From positions 1 to 16,405 of the forward strand of contig DCIL01000076.1 in the NCBI GenBank assembly GCA_002315875.1: a stretch of DNA of 16,405 bases, in the 5' to 3' direction. Position numbers and translations under genes: made by a program. This document shows, in pieces, positions 15,392 through 16,405 of the stretch. How positions within the stretch are numbered: position 1 is the stretch's first letter; each line of letters opens with the position of its first letter. The notes below the pieces were generated by a model, which worked only from the letters and a program-made list of their open reading frames with translations, was not told the DNA's origin and made no database searches. Origin of the DNA: Verrucomicrobia bacterium UBA1727 (GTDB lineage Bacteria > Verrucomicrobiota > Kiritimatiellia > RFP12 > UBA1067).

Positions 15392-16150
15392 ATGAGGAAA
15401 CTGATGGTTGGAACTGCCGCGGTGCTTGCCGCGATGGAACTTATGGCGATCAACGGCACGGTCAACACCGAGAACGAGTCGTTCTCCGGTGATGTGAAGT
15501 GGCATGCGCGTGACAAGAAGTACATCATCGAGAAGGGCAAGATCACGAAGGAATATGCGCTTGCCGACGTGATCTCGCTCGACATCCCCAAGCCCCAGGG
15601 CTACGATGTCGCGGTCGGCAAGGTCGAGCAGGGCCAGGGGTCCTCGGCGATCGGAATCCTAGCCAAGATCGTGGCGGACTACAAGATGCTTTACTGGGAT
15701 AAGCCGGCGGGCCGCTATCTGGCGATGGCCTATCTCAGCACGGGCAATGCCCAGAAGGCGCTGGAGTCCTGTGAGACGATCATTTCGGGCGACAAGAGCG
15801 CGGCGTATTCCGGCGACCTTGCCTTCGCCTACTGGCAGGCGCTTCTCAAGCTCGGCAAGAACGAGCAGCTCGAGCGGCTCGTCAAGAAGGCCGCCACGAG
15901 CGGCAACCGCCAGTCGTCCGCCGCGGCGCTGGTGATGCGCGGCGACATCATCGTCTCGACGGCGAACGATGCGCCGGACAAGCTGCGCGAGGCGCTGCGT
16001 GACGGATATCTTCGCGTGGTGCTGATGTATCAGGACGCCGAGTGCGTGCGCGAGCGTGCCGATGCGATGGTCAAGGCGGCGACGTGTTTCGACAAGCTCG
16101 GGCAGTCCGCGCGTGCCGAAAACCTTCGCGCTCAGGCGAAGGCGTTGTAA
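15392..16150 (+). CDS. Secreted TPR-containing protein with N-terminal beta domain
   Basis: A 252-aa protein. The signal peptide is MRKLMVGTAAVLAAMELMA. Residues about 20-70 (NGTVNTENESFSGDVKW to VISLDIPKPQGYD) form a small beta-rich segment ending in a conserved-looking IPKP. Residues from about 75 on are TPR-like helices (for example YLAMAYLSTGNAQKALESCE). The start is set by AAGAAAGG (15375-15382) with a 9-nt spacer. It lies 39 bp after the large TPR gene and 62 bp before the ExbB-like gene, so the three probably form one transcript. A role as a small periplasmic partner of the large TPR protein is an inference; the family is not recognised by name. Confidence 0.8.
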   Translation: MRKLMVGTAAVLAAMELMAINGTVNTENESFSGDVKWHARDKKYIIEKGKITKEYALADVISLDIPKPQGYDVAVGKVEQGQGSSAIGILAKIVADYKMLYWDKPAGRYLAMAYLSTGNAQKALESCETIISGDKSAAYSGDLAFAYWQALLKLGKNEQLERLVKKAATSGNRQSSAAALVMRGDIIVSTANDAPDKLREALRDGYLRVVLMYQDAECVRERADAMVKAATCFDKLGQSARAENLRAQAKAL

Positions 16151-16212
16151 GCGAGAACGGGAATTTTCAGAACGATCACAAAATAATCTAACCTCACAAG
16201 GAAACAAAGAAA

Positions 16213-16405
16213 ATGATGAAACTCAGGAAAACGATGCTCGCGGCTACGATTCTCGTCGGAACGGCCGTGGCTCCCATGGCGGCCCTCCAGTCCTTCGGAC
16301 AGGAACTTACCGATGCGAACGGCAACAAGGTCGAGTCCAATACCGCGACCAAGAAGGACTCCGGCGGCGGCTTCTACGATATCGTGTTCGGTTCGGGCAT
16401 CGTCG
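16213..16405 (+). CDS. Probable MotA/TolQ/ExbB-type proton channel protein, N-terminal part (cut by window end)
   Basis: The first 64 residues of a gene continuing past the window. A ribosome site AAGGAAA (16198-16204) precedes the tandem ATG ATG by 8 nt. The protein begins with a signal peptide or N-terminal membrane segment (MMKLRKTMLAATILVGTAVA), then a polar linker and GGGFYDIVFGSGIV. That last stretch looks like the lead-in to the first transmembrane helix of ExbB/TolQ-type proteins with an exported N-terminal extension, as found near TPR genes in related phyla. Too little is present to confirm the family; another membrane or secreted protein remains possible. Confidence 0.5.
   Translation, partial: MMKLRKTMLAATILVGTAVAPMAALQSFGQELTDANGNKVESNTATKKDSGGGFYDIVFGSGIV

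Overview
The window is about 16.4 kb of moderately GC-rich bacterial DNA with every credible gene on the + strand. Most products carry a signal peptide. The mix of a fucosidase, an Asp-box propeller protein, a giant PATR/LamG surface protein and a TPR-TPR-(ExbB-like) cluster suggests a host- or sediment-associated anaerobe of the Verrucomicrobiota/Kiritimatiellota/Lentisphaerota kind. That is an inference from gene style; no rRNA or other taxonomic marker is present.

Layout. (1) 1-620: the tail of an unidentified protein (stop at 97-99), then about 500 bp without a gene. This gap holds a 16-bp tandem repeat, a composite dispersed element built on a GGGGTCTGTCCCC-like core, a 42-bp near-perfect palindrome and a heptamer array. 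(2) 626-2014: a Tat-type secreted metallophosphoesterase, with copies of the dispersed element in its leader and just after its stop. (3) 2133-6115: a good sigma70-type promoter and a two-gene operon encoding a secreted 12-Asp-box propeller protein (sortilin/GH74-like architecture) and a secreted GH29-type alpha-L-fucosidase. (4) 6093-12195: an extended -10 promoter, then a 1448-aa secreted protein with one autotransporter-type beta-strand repeat and two duplicated LamG-like domains, followed closely by an Mrp/NBP35-type Fe-S carrier ATPase and an NAD(P)H-hydrate dehydratase. (5) 12186-16405: a promoter placed so close to the start codon that the mRNA may be leaderless, then a 1042-aa secreted TPR protein, a 252-aa secreted TPR protein and the first 64 codons of a probable MotA/TolQ/ExbB-type protein.

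How the genes may work together. Unit 3 looks like extracellular processing of a fucosylated glycan. The units 4 surface protein may serve adhesion or glycan binding. Unit 5 looks like an envelope energy-transduction or periplasmic scaffold system. mrp and nnrD are housekeeping genes (Fe-S assembly, nucleotide repair) translated next to the surface gene. Three promoters share the pattern TTGnnn, 17 bp, TATAAT. No CRISPR array, tRNA, rRNA, transposase or integrase was seen. The main non-genic novelty is the dispersed repeat cluster around the phosphoesterase gene; otherwise I saw no clear sign of an undescribed multi-gene system.
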